In this document: positions 54,342 to 63,370 of the stretch, one piece after another | Layout: every line of letters starts with the position of its first letter | Numbering within the stretch: the stretch's first letter is position 1 | Source of the DNA: Marinobacter sp. F4218 | GTDB taxonomy: Bacteria > Pseudomonadota > Gammaproteobacteria > Pseudomonadales > Oleiphilaceae | Reading direction: 5' to 3' | Length of the DNA stretch: 64,000 nt | Assembly (NCBI RefSeq): GCF_019443085.1 | Contig: NZ_JAHZIL010000002.1 | Location: 248,001 to 312,000 of the forward strand | The notes under the pieces: generated by a model | The model's input: only the letters and a program-made list of their open reading frames with translations | Database searches by the model: none | Told to the model about the DNA's origin: nothing | Position numbers and translations under genes: made by a program

Positions 54342-54397
54342 TTGGAAGTTAAATATTCATTGGAAGTGAAGTTATCGAAATTAAACTTCCAGGTCAA
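54342..54397 (-). promoter_or_regulatory. Promoter and possible operator of dndBCDE
   Basis: On the minus strand: -35 TTGACC (54397-54392), 17-base spacer, -10-like TAACTT (54374-54369). Around it are two direct copies of TTGGAAGTKAA (54342-54352 and 54360-54370) and an inverted copy TTAAACTTCC (54381-54390), placed to block RNA polymerase. Autoregulation by DndB is a plausible reader; that is inference. Confidence 0.55.
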
Positions 54398-54417
54398 TAT
54401 CTCGTCGACTGGAATTA

Positions 54418-57015
54418 TTAAATTGGAGTGGTTTGTAATTCTAAAAATTTGTCTCGCGAGTAAGATCTGGGGAGGAGCTTTTTTGTCATACCGCCGCGCG
54501 TCATGATGGTCACCTGGTGAGTTGGTGACTCGCTGAAACTCAAATGGATAGGGCGATCTTTACCGTAAAAATAGAGTCGATCGAATTCGAGATTCTCCGC
54601 TATCCATTGGCTGACCTCAAACATATCTTCATATTCGACGATGAAGTCGACTGCGGCACCAACTCTTTCGCAGATTGGGTTCCCTAGTCTGTTGAGCTCG
54701 TGAGAGGCATGCTGGTCGAGCTTGGGTGCGATTCGACCTGGAATCTTCTTGTTCAATTTGGCAGAGCAGAAGCCGTAAGTGAGCTGAATCATGCCAAAGT
54801 AGTCAATAATGGGGTCTAAAAGGTTCTTAGCCAAATCGTAAAGAGCTGTGTAGGTTTCAGCTTGTTTGGGACGATTCTCAATTTGCTCTGCTTCCTGTGT
54901 CTCTCCGCATTCGACAAAGTCTCGATATTTAAAATATCTGCCGCAAGCGCTATCCAGAGGCGGAATATCTCGACTTCTCACCAACGCCAAACCATCAATC
55001 GATAGCCGATTGTCTTGGAGGATTTGTTCAAACTTAGATGGCGATGGGCCGAAGCCGCTGAAATCGGCTACTCGCATCTCCTCCATTTTTTCATCGAATC
55101 GTAATTGTTCAGAGAAGCCTTCCTGGTCCTCATGAAGGTATCGGCTTTTCAAATAAAGGTTGGGAGGTTCGAATTCCTCCCCGTACTGATAAACGTCAAT
55201 CCGCTGGTTCATCAAATTAATTTTGGTGCGCTCCAGCATTCGGGGGATAGCCTTCCCGTTAAAGTCGTCGAAATTCATCAGCGTCAATTTTCCTGAGCGT
55301 ATGTGAATTTTAACGAGATCAGCCGAGCTTGGATCTCCATATAGACTGGACGCACAAATTATGTAGATTCTCAGAGTTGGAGGTAGTCTGGGGATCAAAT
55401 CCGTGTGCAGCTGAAGCGAGTGACTGTCATCTAGCCAACCGATACCCTTCTGGGCTGATTCAACGCACTCTGAATGGATCCTTGCGTTGTCCAAAATGCT
55501 AACCAGGTGCTCTTCTCCAACAGCTAGCGCATTGGCCTGGTTCCCGAAAAAGTGCCTGAGGTCCTCTTTCAGGCGTTCAGGCAAAGGTCGGGGTAGGGGC
55601 TTTCGATAGAACTTATGTTCAGCTAATTGAACTATTAAGTCGTTATTGCGCTGCTGCTGAGCTTTTTCCAGCATCGCTTCGCCTTCTTCACCCTTTTGCT
55701 TCACTAGTATTTTTAAAGCTGACGGGTAAGATCCTAAGCAATTTCGAATCTTTTCCAGGTCTTCGACTTCGTTTGGTTTTGGTTCTCTGCCCAGCTCAAG
55801 CCAGAAGGACCACAACTTCTCTAGTAGCTCAGAATTGTTTTCATATTTGCACGCTAAAGAGGCTGTTCTCTTTCTTGGGGGCTGGGAGTTATGTACATTT
55901 CTTCGTACCGCAACATTAATTGGTGTGCGACGCCGAGAATTTTTGCGGTGAAAGAAATCGGCTTCCGCTTCAGATGTTTTAAAGGCGTAGAAAACACCAG
56001 GCGCTACCGGGACTGGCTCCGCTCCGAGGGTTGCTTCTATGTATGCGGCGAGCTCTGATTGGGAAAAGTATTTTTGGAAGGTGTTCCTAGATGTTCGAAC
56101 ACCGTCTTTGTAGGGCATGCCGCTTCGCGCATTGGCATTTTCAAGCATGGCAGAGATGACTAAACACTCTTCTGCAAGGCCAAATGCTGATTGAAGAGCT
56201 GCGCTGCGCTCTTCTGCGTCTTCGATAACGTTTATTACAAAGCCCATATTGACTATGTCAGCCGGCTCTTTTTTTGCGTTTGGCGCGTAATAAGGGTCCC
56301 AGCCTGCTGCTTGTACGTTGTTTTCTTTCAGAAGCTGTAGGTCTCCACCTTTCCCGCATCCATAATCGAAAATGGACTTAGAGCCGTCTAAATATCCGTA
56401 ACGTGCCAGACTTTGCATTGGCGCGGACATTTGGATTCGCGTCAACGCCGTTAGATGTCGGTGGATCTGCTGTGATTCGAGACTCGTCGGTTCTATTTGA
56501 GAAACTGTTTCCTGGTTGGCTATAGGTATCAGTGAGTGGTCGACTACGTCATAGCCTTTGTCTTTGAGTAGACGTTCCCATTCCTGAAGAAAGCCGATTC
56601 TCTTGGTGTCATCGAATAGACCGATGCTCTCAGCTTCTTTTGTGAGAGCCGAGAAGCGTGGAATCTCATCATGATCAGGTGTTAGCAGGAGTTCTTTCCG
56701 ATGAAGAATCGGCGGGTTGATTGATTCTGAGTAAACGCGGTAACGATAATCCAGAGTCTCCAGGTCAAACTTCCAAGACTGCTCAAGTATTGGAAAAGCC
56801 TCTTCAAAAAACGTTGGGTAGTTCAAAAGGGTAATGTCATCTGTTCGGGAACTTAGTTTCACAACGTTGAAGTTCTTTCCAATGACAATTGAAGCTCTCG
56901 AGGCAGCATCAGCTATCCGTTGCTGAACCTCCGGTTCGAGCACCTGGAGTGCGGAGCTATGGAAGTAACGGTACTCACCAACTTTCTTGCCTATATTGCT
57001 GTAGGAGTCGGTCAT
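54418..57015 (-). CDS. DNA phosphorothioation-associated methyltransferase
   Basis: 865 residues. SAM-binding motif I SIFDYGCGKGGDLQLL (215-230) followed by GWDPYYAP. The N-terminal 200 and C-terminal 500 residues are specific to the dnd-related putative methyltransferase family. The target is not known; protection of the modified sequence or marking of DNA is possible. The start overlaps the HNH gene stop by 4 bases, and a gap of about 80 bases holding the dndB promoter follows. Confidence 0.88.
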   Translation of the reverse strand: MTDSYSNIGKKVGEYRYFHSSALQVLEPEVQQRIADAASRASIVIGKNFNVVKLSSRTDDITLLNYPTFFEEAFPILEQSWKFDLETLDYRYRVYSESINPPILHRKELLLTPDHDEIPRFSALTKEAESIGLFDDTKRIGFLQEWERLLKDKGYDVVDHSLIPIANQETVSQIEPTSLESQQIHRHLTALTRIQMSAPMQSLARYGYLDGSKSIFDYGCGKGGDLQLLKENNVQAAGWDPYYAPNAKKEPADIVNMGFVINVIEDAEERSAALQSAFGLAEECLVISAMLENANARSGMPYKDGVRTSRNTFQKYFSQSELAAYIEATLGAEPVPVAPGVFYAFKTSEAEADFFHRKNSRRRTPINVAVRRNVHNSQPPRKRTASLACKYENNSELLEKLWSFWLELGREPKPNEVEDLEKIRNCLGSYPSALKILVKQKGEEGEAMLEKAQQQRNNDLIVQLAEHKFYRKPLPRPLPERLKEDLRHFFGNQANALAVGEEHLVSILDNARIHSECVESAQKGIGWLDDSHSLQLHTDLIPRLPPTLRIYIICASSLYGDPSSADLVKIHIRSGKLTLMNFDDFNGKAIPRMLERTKINLMNQRIDVYQYGEEFEPPNLYLKSRYLHEDQEGFSEQLRFDEKMEEMRVADFSGFGPSPSKFEQILQDNRLSIDGLALVRSRDIPPLDSACGRYFKYRDFVECGETQEAEQIENRPKQAETYTALYDLAKNLLDPIIDYFGMIQLTYGFCSAKLNKKIPGRIAPKLDQHASHELNRLGNPICERVGAAVDFIVEYEDMFEVSQWIAENLEFDRLYFYGKDRPIHLSFSESPTHQVTIMTRGGMTKKLLPRSYSRDKFLELQTTPI

Positions 57016-58127
57016 AAGTTTACGAATCCTAGCTGGCGCGCCAGGGATAACAGGGGGTAAAGCCGGTTTTCATAGGCCGGCAACAAGCACTTCTCTTCTA
57101 AGAGCGACTCATAGGTGAGTGATAGACTATCCGAATAGGGTTGGACCGCTTTTCGCCAATTGGAGGCTGCCATGATTTGGTGACTGCATTTGAGCGCGTG
57201 ACTTTGTTGGAGAATAAAGTCTTGGACATTTTTTTCGTTCGGTAGCGAGCGGCCCTTTGAAATATTGGCAGAGCGAGATGCTGGAATAAGATTCCATAGT
57301 TCGTTGTGACATAGAAAAGACCAAGGTATGAAATGGTCGAGGTGAAATCCTCCCGGTTCGAGAACAGTGCCTGAATAGATGCAGTGCATGGGGGCAGCTT
57401 CCAAGACAGCGTCCCAAAACGCGGTTTGCTGTTTCATCGATGTACGTCGGGTTGGTGGCTCTATTTTCTGCAGGATTGCTGGAGTGTTTGGGTTTCGCGC
57501 CTGAAGAAATTTAGCCCACTCGAACAGAGCCCAGCCGCGAACAACCCTATAATTTATCTGAAGATATTCGAGCCAAAGAGGGTGTAGTTCAATCTTGTCT
57601 TGATGTTCTGAAAATCGGTAGAGCGGTGGTGTCTTCGAGTAGAAACGCTCTCCCGCCAATCGCGAAATCGCTTCCTTTTTTCTGCCGTCTTTTTTGATGC
57701 TCTTGAGCTCTGGGCTAAAGAAAATTCCAAGCAGCCGGTAAGGAACATAGCGGGCAAAATGCTTTCCATTAATCTCTCTGAACTGTTCTCGAATCGCCTG
57801 CAGCAAATTCTTTGCTGTAGCGTCGTGCCCAACAGATCTCTCGTCTATGGAGAAGTTTAGATTGTCGAGCGCAAGACCTACCTTATCTTGAGTGCCAAAA
57901 GAAAGCTTAAAAAAACGGTGCGGATACCAGCCAAATCTCAGGCTTTCAGCGATCAATTCCTTTATTTGAACGATCCGCGTTACCTGACTTCCGCTCATGT
58001 CTCGTTTGATTATTTCTAGCAGGCCCAGGAAGAAAAGATATTTGTAGGAATTAGTAGTGTTTTGGAAGAGGGCACCGAGAGCGCCTGTGTCCAGTTGGAT
58101 GTCAGGTGGCAGTTTGGTTTCCGTCAT
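57012..58127 (-). CDS. HNH endonuclease of the Dnd island
   Basis: 371 residues. The C-terminal HNH centre reads GGFHLDHFIPWSF (His262, Asp264, His265), then NELWNLIPASRSANISKG (Asn279, Lys291); Cys249 sits before it in MHCIYSG. The N-terminal 230 residues are helical and specific to the family; they may recognise DNA. It overlaps the HIT gene and the methyltransferase gene by 4 bases each. Confidence 0.87.
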   Translation of the reverse strand: MTETKLPPDIQLDTGALGALFQNTTNSYKYLFFLGLLEIIKRDMSGSQVTRIVQIKELIAESLRFGWYPHRFFKLSFGTQDKVGLALDNLNFSIDERSVGHDATAKNLLQAIREQFREINGKHFARYVPYRLLGIFFSPELKSIKKDGRKKEAISRLAGERFYSKTPPLYRFSEHQDKIELHPLWLEYLQINYRVVRGWALFEWAKFLQARNPNTPAILQKIEPPTRRTSMKQQTAFWDAVLEAAPMHCIYSGTVLEPGGFHLDHFIPWSFLCHNELWNLIPASRSANISKGRSLPNEKNVQDFILQQSHALKCSHQIMAASNWRKAVQPYSDSLSLTYESLLEEKCLLPAYENRLYPLLSLARQLGFVNL

Positions 58128-58507
58128 GTCCAGTACTTTGCCTTGTCTGGGAATATCCAGCGAACACCACCTCTAGGGTCTTCTTGGTCGCCGCTGAAAC
58201 GGGGGATTAAGTGGATGTGAAGATGCGGCACTGTTTGGCCAGCTGCGAATCCCGAATTGATTCCGATGTTGTAGCCGTCTGGGTAGAGCGAGCCACTCAG
58301 CAATGTCTTGCCCTCATCAACTAGTCGAAAGAGGTCAGTGCGAACGATTTCAGGAATTTCGAAGAAATCGGCGTAGTGGTCGCGGGGAATAATCAAGCTG
58401 TGCCCAGGTGAGATCGGAAACCCATCATTAATGAGATAACCACTATCATTCTCTAGGAGAATGCGATCTTGGGTAATGCTACAAAATGGACAGCGCTCTT
58501 CTGTCAT
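58124..58507 (-). CDS. HIT-domain hydrolase
   Basis: 127 residues from ATG 58507 (MTEERCPFC); a longer TTG-started frame to 58546 is less likely. Two Cys in CPFC and the triad VPHLHIHLIPR define the HIT family of nucleotidyl hydrolases/transferases. In Dnd islands a HIT protein often accompanies HNH and methyltransferase genes. Its role is unknown; removal of nucleotide adducts from blocked DNA ends is a reasonable guess. Confidence 0.87.
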   Translation of the reverse strand: MTEERCPFCSITQDRILLENDSGYLINDGFPISPGHSLIIPRDHYADFFEIPEIVRTDLFRLVDEGKTLLSGSLYPDGYNIGINSGFAAGQTVPHLHIHLIPRFSGDQEDPRGGVRWIFPDKAKYWT

Positions 58508-58794
58508 AGACCCAATGTCCGCCACGATGTGAAATGTGTCTGACAAACTGCTGCCGGCATTGGCTTAGCAGAATTTTGTTATCTGCTGGAACTATAACCT
58601 TTAAGGCCGGACGGTTTGAATTGTTCTGTGTGTTCGTTGAAGCAATTTCTGTTCGGATAAGGTGCCGCCATAATTCATCACATTTCCGGTCAAAGAATGT
58701 CCGATTTTCTCACTACTCTCAAAACTCGATAAGGAGGTTTTCAGCGGTGCTGATCCTCTCCGTAAGAACGTAAATAACGATTGAGGTTCAGGTG

Positions 58795-59154
58795 ATGAAT
58801 TCGACCCAATTAGACAGCGCAAGCGTTCCTTCACAGCTGGTGATTTTGATGCGGGGCGCCAAGGAAGGCCGTTCAGATGCTATTACTGAATTGAGGCGTC
58901 GATTGTCGAAATACAAGCACCCCAAAGCAATACTTAAGCAACTTGCGAAGGAGCTTAAAAGGACTGAGGAGAGGCGAGAAGACAAGCGCGTTGCTCAAGC
59001 TGCTGCACGGGAAAAACATCGAATTAACAAGTTTGCTCCAACGCATCCCATTTTCAGGAAATCGCGAGCGAAAAAAGGAGCAAGAAAAGCAGATGCCTTC
59101 GCTTATCGAGTAATCCTGTGTGGCGGTTTTGAGACGAATAGGAGGCGACATTGA
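58795..59154 (+). CDS. Basic 120-residue protein of unknown function
   Basis: Starts at ATG 58795 with GAGG upstream; GTG 58792 is adjacent. Very Arg/Lys-rich from residue 40, with a likely coiled coil (ILKQLAKELKRTEERRED). Suggests nucleic-acid binding. It diverges from the HIT-HNH-methyltransferase operon. No family recognised. Confidence 0.5.
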   Translation: MNSTQLDSASVPSQLVILMRGAKEGRSDAITELRRRLSKYKHPKAILKQLAKELKRTEERREDKRVAQAAAREKHRINKFAPTHPIFRKSRAKKGARKADAFAYRVILCGGFETNRRRH

Positions 59155-59202
59155 TGGAATGGCTATGGGAAGCCTGCGTGCGCCGAAGTCCAGTAATGGT
59201 CT

Positions 59203-59934
59203 TTAAATGGCGCAGTCGGGCACAACCACATACCCGTGCTCGATATCGCCGAAGATCTTCTGCAGATGGTTGGATTGATAGAGTGCTGCGATATACAGGC
59301 AGACCACTGCATCAAGCACATCTTCGTTGTGCTTGAGCGCGCTGCCTCGAAGACTGGCAATATGTTTCGGGTCGAAAAAGTGGTGAACGTGATCTGGAAT
59401 GCATAGCCCGATTGGGCCTGTCGCCGTGAGGTCGAGCAGTAATTCTGCAAGCCTTTGCTGGCCCTGCCGCTTTGCCGCTACTCTGCCTTTTTTGTATTTG
59501 AGTCGTTCAGGAAGTTGGAAAATCTCAATAATGGCAGGATGCGGGTAGCACTCCAGTTGCCACTTCTCTCTTTGCGGGCCCAAATGTTTGAAACCACGTT
59601 GTTCCAGTTCCGCTGAAATTAGGACACCATCCGCATCCGGGTAGAGGGTAAAATTTGAGGCATGGCAGGAAGCATGTCTTGACCCATATTCTCGGCTTAG
59701 GGATCGCTCACAGGCCCGTTGGCCAGTTGCGTTGTTAATAATAAGTGGGCCGTCGATAGCAATTCCTTGGAGCGACTGGACGGATTGAAGCTCGGCTAAT
59801 ACCGACTGCGGGCTAAAAATTCGTTCCTTAATCGTCGTCAGTTCAAGCACAGAACTTTCAAGCTCGCCAAAGGCTATCGCTGTTGGGTTTCGTGTGCTTT
59901 GCCACGCCAAATCGATTCCCGCAAGCATTACCAT
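59203..59934 (-). CDS. DUF429 family protein
   Basis: 243 residues. AGIDLAWQSTRNPTAIAF opens an RNase H-like fold, with AIDGPLIINNATGQRACE and ECYPHPAI as the other landmarks of DUF429. It is predicted to be a nuclease-fold protein of unknown activity. ATG 59934 has a weak AAAGG site; ATG 59928 is also possible. It is adjacent to the Dnd island. Confidence 0.72.
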   Translation of the reverse strand: MVMLAGIDLAWQSTRNPTAIAFGELESSVLELTTIKERIFSPQSVLAELQSVQSLQGIAIDGPLIINNATGQRACERSLSREYGSRHASCHASNFTLYPDADGVLISAELEQRGFKHLGPQREKWQLECYPHPAIIEIFQLPERLKYKKGRVAAKRQGQQRLAELLLDLTATGPIGLCIPDHVHHFFDPKHIASLRGSALKHNEDVLDAVVCLYIAALYQSNHLQKIFGDIEHGYVVVPDCAI

Positions 59935-60136
59935 CGCAGAACGACCTTTTTCATAAAGGATACCTGAGAGTTTTTGTGTGCATCTGTAAACATCGATTCG
60001 CCGGCTTCAGGGCTAGTAACGTCGGTTTTTAAGGCCGATTTGGGCTGAGTAAAGTGTTGATCACCATAGAATAAGATAAGTAAAAGCGCATAACATGATC
60101 CAAACAAAAACAGATTCAAACCACTAGGATGATGCC

Positions 60137-61477
60137 ATGCCCCAATCGCCCCTCGCCAAACCCCTGAAACTCCCCTGCGGAGCAGTCCTCCCTAACCGTA
60201 TTGCCAAGGCTGCGATGACCGAGGGGCTGGCAGACGATCGGCTGCACGCCACCCACCGCAATGAAACCCTGTATCGGCGCTGGTCCGAAGGCGGGGCGGG
60301 GTTGCTGATTACCGGTAACGTGATGATTGATCACCGGGTGCTTGAGCGGCCGGGTAACGTGGCGATTGATCCGGCGCCCGATTTAACAAAAGGGAAGAGG
60401 GAGCCCGAGGGTATGGCGCAATTGCGTGCCTGGGCCGAGGCGGGCACCCGCAATGGCAACCATTTGTGGATGCAGATATCCCATGCCGGTCGCCAGTCGC
60501 CGCGTTACGTTACCTCGCGGCCGATGGGGCCTTCGGCGGTGCAGCTATCGCTGATGGGTAACTATGCCCGTCCACGGGCACTCACGGAGACGGAGATCCT
60601 CGACTTTATCCAGCGCTTTGCCAATGTGGCCCGGATCGCCAAAGAGGCGGGCTTCACCGGCGTTCAGGTGCATGGAGCCCATGGGTATTTGTTGTCGTCT
60701 TTTCTGTCGCCGGTCACCAACCAACGCACCGATCGCTGGGGTGGGTCGCTGGAAAATCGCGCCCGTTTCCTGCTCGAGGTGGTCCGCGCGACTCGTGATG
60801 CGGTGGGGCCGGATTTTCCGGTGGCGGTGAAGCTCAATTCCGACGATTTCCGCAAGGGCGGCTTTTCGCTCGATGAGTCTGTGAGCGTGGTGCGCTGGCT
60901 CAATGAGGAGGGTATTGATCTGCTGGAGGTTTCCGGGGGCACCTACGAACAGCCTCGGCTGCTCGGGTACAGTGGCGATGCCGAAACCGCGAGCGACGGG
61001 CCGGCCATGCGGGAAAGCACTCGTAAACGGGAGGCTTACTTCCTCGATTATGCCCAGACGATTCGAGAGGTGTGCGATTGCCCGCTGATGGTCACCGGTG
61101 GATTCCGGACGCGCACGTTTATGGAAGAGGTCGTTGCCAGCGGCGAAACCGACGTGATTGGCCTTGGCCGGCCGCTCTGCACGGATCCGAATACACCGAA
61201 GGATCTGCTTGAGGGGCGCATCGATAAGACCGTTTGCCACGAAGATCACGTCAAGCTTGCCCAGCGGGGATTTTTCTCCCCGGCCAGTCCGCTGATGCCA
61301 TTCAAAATCATAAATGTACTGGGCGGCCAGGCCTGGTATTACCAGCAGATTTTCCGGTTGGCGGATGACAAAGAGGCTGACCCGGATCTGGGTCTCCTCA
61401 AGGCCGTGGGGGCATACGTGAAGGATGAACTGAGCCGGGCCCGGCGGGTGAAGAAGGCCCGGCTTATCGCAAGATGA
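60137..61477 (+). CDS. NADH:flavin oxidoreductase, Old Yellow Enzyme family
   Basis: 446 residues. FMN TIM barrel: LPNRIAKAAMTEGLAD, ISHAGRQSP, the substrate-binding GFTGVQVHGAHGYLLSSFLS and NQRTDRWGGSLENRARFLLEVV, then FMN phosphate loop VTGGFRT and DVIGLGRPLCTDPN. It reduces activated C=C bonds with NAD(P)H. It is longer than simple OYE by a C-terminal extension. It converges with the SDR gene, overlapping by 14 bases. Confidence 0.91.
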   Translation: MPQSPLAKPLKLPCGAVLPNRIAKAAMTEGLADDRLHATHRNETLYRRWSEGGAGLLITGNVMIDHRVLERPGNVAIDPAPDLTKGKREPEGMAQLRAWAEAGTRNGNHLWMQISHAGRQSPRYVTSRPMGPSAVQLSLMGNYARPRALTETEILDFIQRFANVARIAKEAGFTGVQVHGAHGYLLSSFLSPVTNQRTDRWGGSLENRARFLLEVVRATRDAVGPDFPVAVKLNSDDFRKGGFSLDESVSVVRWLNEEGIDLLEVSGGTYEQPRLLGYSGDAETASDGPAMRESTRKREAYFLDYAQTIREVCDCPLMVTGGFRTRTFMEEVVASGETDVIGLGRPLCTDPNTPKDLLEGRIDKTVCHEDHVKLAQRGFFSPASPLMPFKIINVLGGQAWYYQQIFRLADDKEADPDLGLLKAVGAYVKDELSRARRVKKARLIAR

Positions 61478-62282
61478 TTCTCTGGATCGACCGGGGAATA
61501 AACCGGGTGATAAATTCGGCAGCGTAGGTCTGTGGTGTAACCAGATATCTGGGTTTGGGTCGTGTCGCCTCTGCGGCCCTGTAGATCTTTTTCGCGACGT
61601 CCGACGCACTGGCTGTAAAAGGCTTGATGCTGGCGCCTGGCGCGAGCGCCGCTTCCATCGCTTTGTACTTTTCCCGGTGCACGGCGCTTGCCCGGCCAAG
61701 CAGGGGCTGCAAAGCCGCGAGTGCATGTTCTCTGAACCGTGTCTTCACCGGCCCCGGGAGCACCAGCGAGACACTGTCCAGGCTCTTGCTGCCCTGTTCA
61801 TCAAACCAGAAGCTTTCATGGGCCGTGTTCATCGCGGATTTGGCGGCACAATACGCGCCTTTCATTTTCTGGGGCGCGATGGAGAGCACGGAGCTGACTG
61901 CGATGACCCGCAAGGGTGTTCCGTGTTGTTCGCAGAGTCTCAGGCAGACAGCCGCCAGTTTGATGGGCCCGAACACGTGGGTGCTGAATTGCTTTTGCCA
62001 CATGGATTCGGACAGGTCGCGAAGCGCGCCGAATTGCCCATAGCCAGAGTTGTTGACCAGGATTACGCTTTCGGCCGCGGCGAATTCGCTGTCTAGCGCG
62101 CCCGCAAGGCCCTCAATCTGATCAAAGGACTCAAGATCCAGTGTCATCTCGAGAGCCGCGGACTCCACGCCTGTTGGCTGTCGTGAGAGGGCGATTACCC
62201 TGTAGCCTTGCCGGGCAAAAAGATCGCAGGCCTCAAGGCCAATTCCGGCGCTGGTGCCGGTTATCAGGGCCAGTTTTGTCAT
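61464..62282 (-). CDS. Short-chain dehydrogenase/reductase
   Basis: 272 residues. Cofactor motif TGTSAGIG at residue 9, NNSGYG, catalytic Ser in VSSVLS, and YCAAK supplying Tyr and Lys. A cytoplasmic NAD(P)-dependent oxidoreductase of unknown substrate. The Gfo/Idh gene lies 40 bases upstream on the same strand. Confidence 0.91.
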   Translation of the reverse strand: MTKLALITGTSAGIGLEACDLFARQGYRVIALSRQPTGVESAALEMTLDLESFDQIEGLAGALDSEFAAAESVILVNNSGYGQFGALRDLSESMWQKQFSTHVFGPIKLAAVCLRLCEQHGTPLRVIAVSSVLSIAPQKMKGAYCAAKSAMNTAHESFWFDEQGSKSLDSVSLVLPGPVKTRFREHALAALQPLLGRASAVHREKYKAMEAALAPGASIKPFTASASDVAKKIYRAAEATRPKPRYLVTPQTYAAEFITRFIPRSIQRIILR

Positions 62283-62321
62283 CGCAGTATCCGCATCCGA
62301 ATTTCATCCATTCAAAGTGTC

Positions 62322-63368
62322 TTAAATCGAGACAGCCGCGCCGTTCGATTCTGCCGATTCGAAAAGCGCCGACATCACCCGGTGACAGGCCAGGCTGCGC
62401 TTCGGCCACGTGTCCTCCAGCTCACCCGTCAGGATAATGTCCGAGAACTTCTCGACGAGCTTCACCACGTGGTCGCATGGCTCCACCTCCTGCACCGTGT
62501 CCTTGCCCTCCATGTCACCGAGGATGTACCTCGAGCTTCCGGTGAATCGCTCTCCGTAGGCGGCGAAGTTGCCGCTTCTGCCTTGTCCGCCAACCAGATC
62601 GTCGATGCGGATAAGGCCGGCGTCGCCAACCATTTCTACCTGCGAGCGGTGCGCGAGTTCGCAACCCGCATCAAAGGTTGCCATACGGCCGTTGGCAAAC
62701 CACAGGGTGCCACCACAGGCGACGATGGTATCGATGGAGTTCTTTGAGACGAAGTTCATCTGGACGCGCTCGGGCAGTTCGTACCCGAAGCTCCACAGTG
62801 TGGCACTGATCGGATACCAGCCCTGATCACCAAAGCACCCCATGGGTTCGCGGGACTTATCGGTGCGGCCGTTGCCGCCTTCATACCATTCCCTGGAGGG
62901 TGCCTTGAAGGTGAACGCGCTGGTCACACGCCTGACATCGCCGATGTCGCCGTTTGCAATACGCTTCTCGATCTCTTGCGTCCGGGTGCTGTGCAGCCAC
63001 ATGGTTCCGTCCATAAACTGGACGCCGTTCTCTTTGCAGACTTCAATGGCGCCTTCTATGCCGTCAGCCAGGGGCTTTTCGGCGTATACGTGCTTGCCGG
63101 CGCGGGCTGCTTTCTTGATCCATTCATTACGCAACGCTGTCGGGACAGGAATATACACGGCGTCGATACTGTCATCAGCGAGAAGCTCATCGTAGGAACC
63201 GAAAGCCTGCGGGACGTTGTGCTCGTCTGCCCAGGCCTGGGCACGGTCGAGAGCACGGCTCGCAACGGCGGCGACCTCAGCGTTTTTGGCATCGTGCATT
63301 CCCGCCACCACCTTGGTGGCAATTTCGGCGGTACCAATGATTCCCCAGCGGATTTTGCGATTTTCCAT
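62322..63368 (-). CDS. Gfo/Idh/MocA family oxidoreductase
   Basis: 348 residues. Rossmann start RWGIIGTAEIATKVVAGM, then DAVYIPVPTALRNEWIKKA and the catalytic EKP motif in VYAEKPLADG. It oxidises or reduces sugars or cyclitols with NAD(P). Same-strand neighbours are the SDR gene and the glycosylase gene, so a shared transcript is possible. Confidence 0.91.
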   Translation of the reverse strand: MENRKIRWGIIGTAEIATKVVAGMHDAKNAEVAAVASRALDRAQAWADEHNVPQAFGSYDELLADDSIDAVYIPVPTALRNEWIKKAARAGKHVYAEKPLADGIEGAIEVCKENGVQFMDGTMWLHSTRTQEIEKRIANGDIGDVRRVTSAFTFKAPSREWYEGGNGRTDKSREPMGCFGDQGWYPISATLWSFGYELPERVQMNFVSKNSIDTIVACGGTLWFANGRMATFDAGCELAHRSQVEMVGDAGLIRIDDLVGGQGRSGNFAAYGERFTGSSRYILGDMEGKDTVQEVEPCDHVVKLVEKFSDIILTGELEDTWPKRSLACHRVMSALFESAESNGAAVSI

Positions 63369-63370
63369 AG

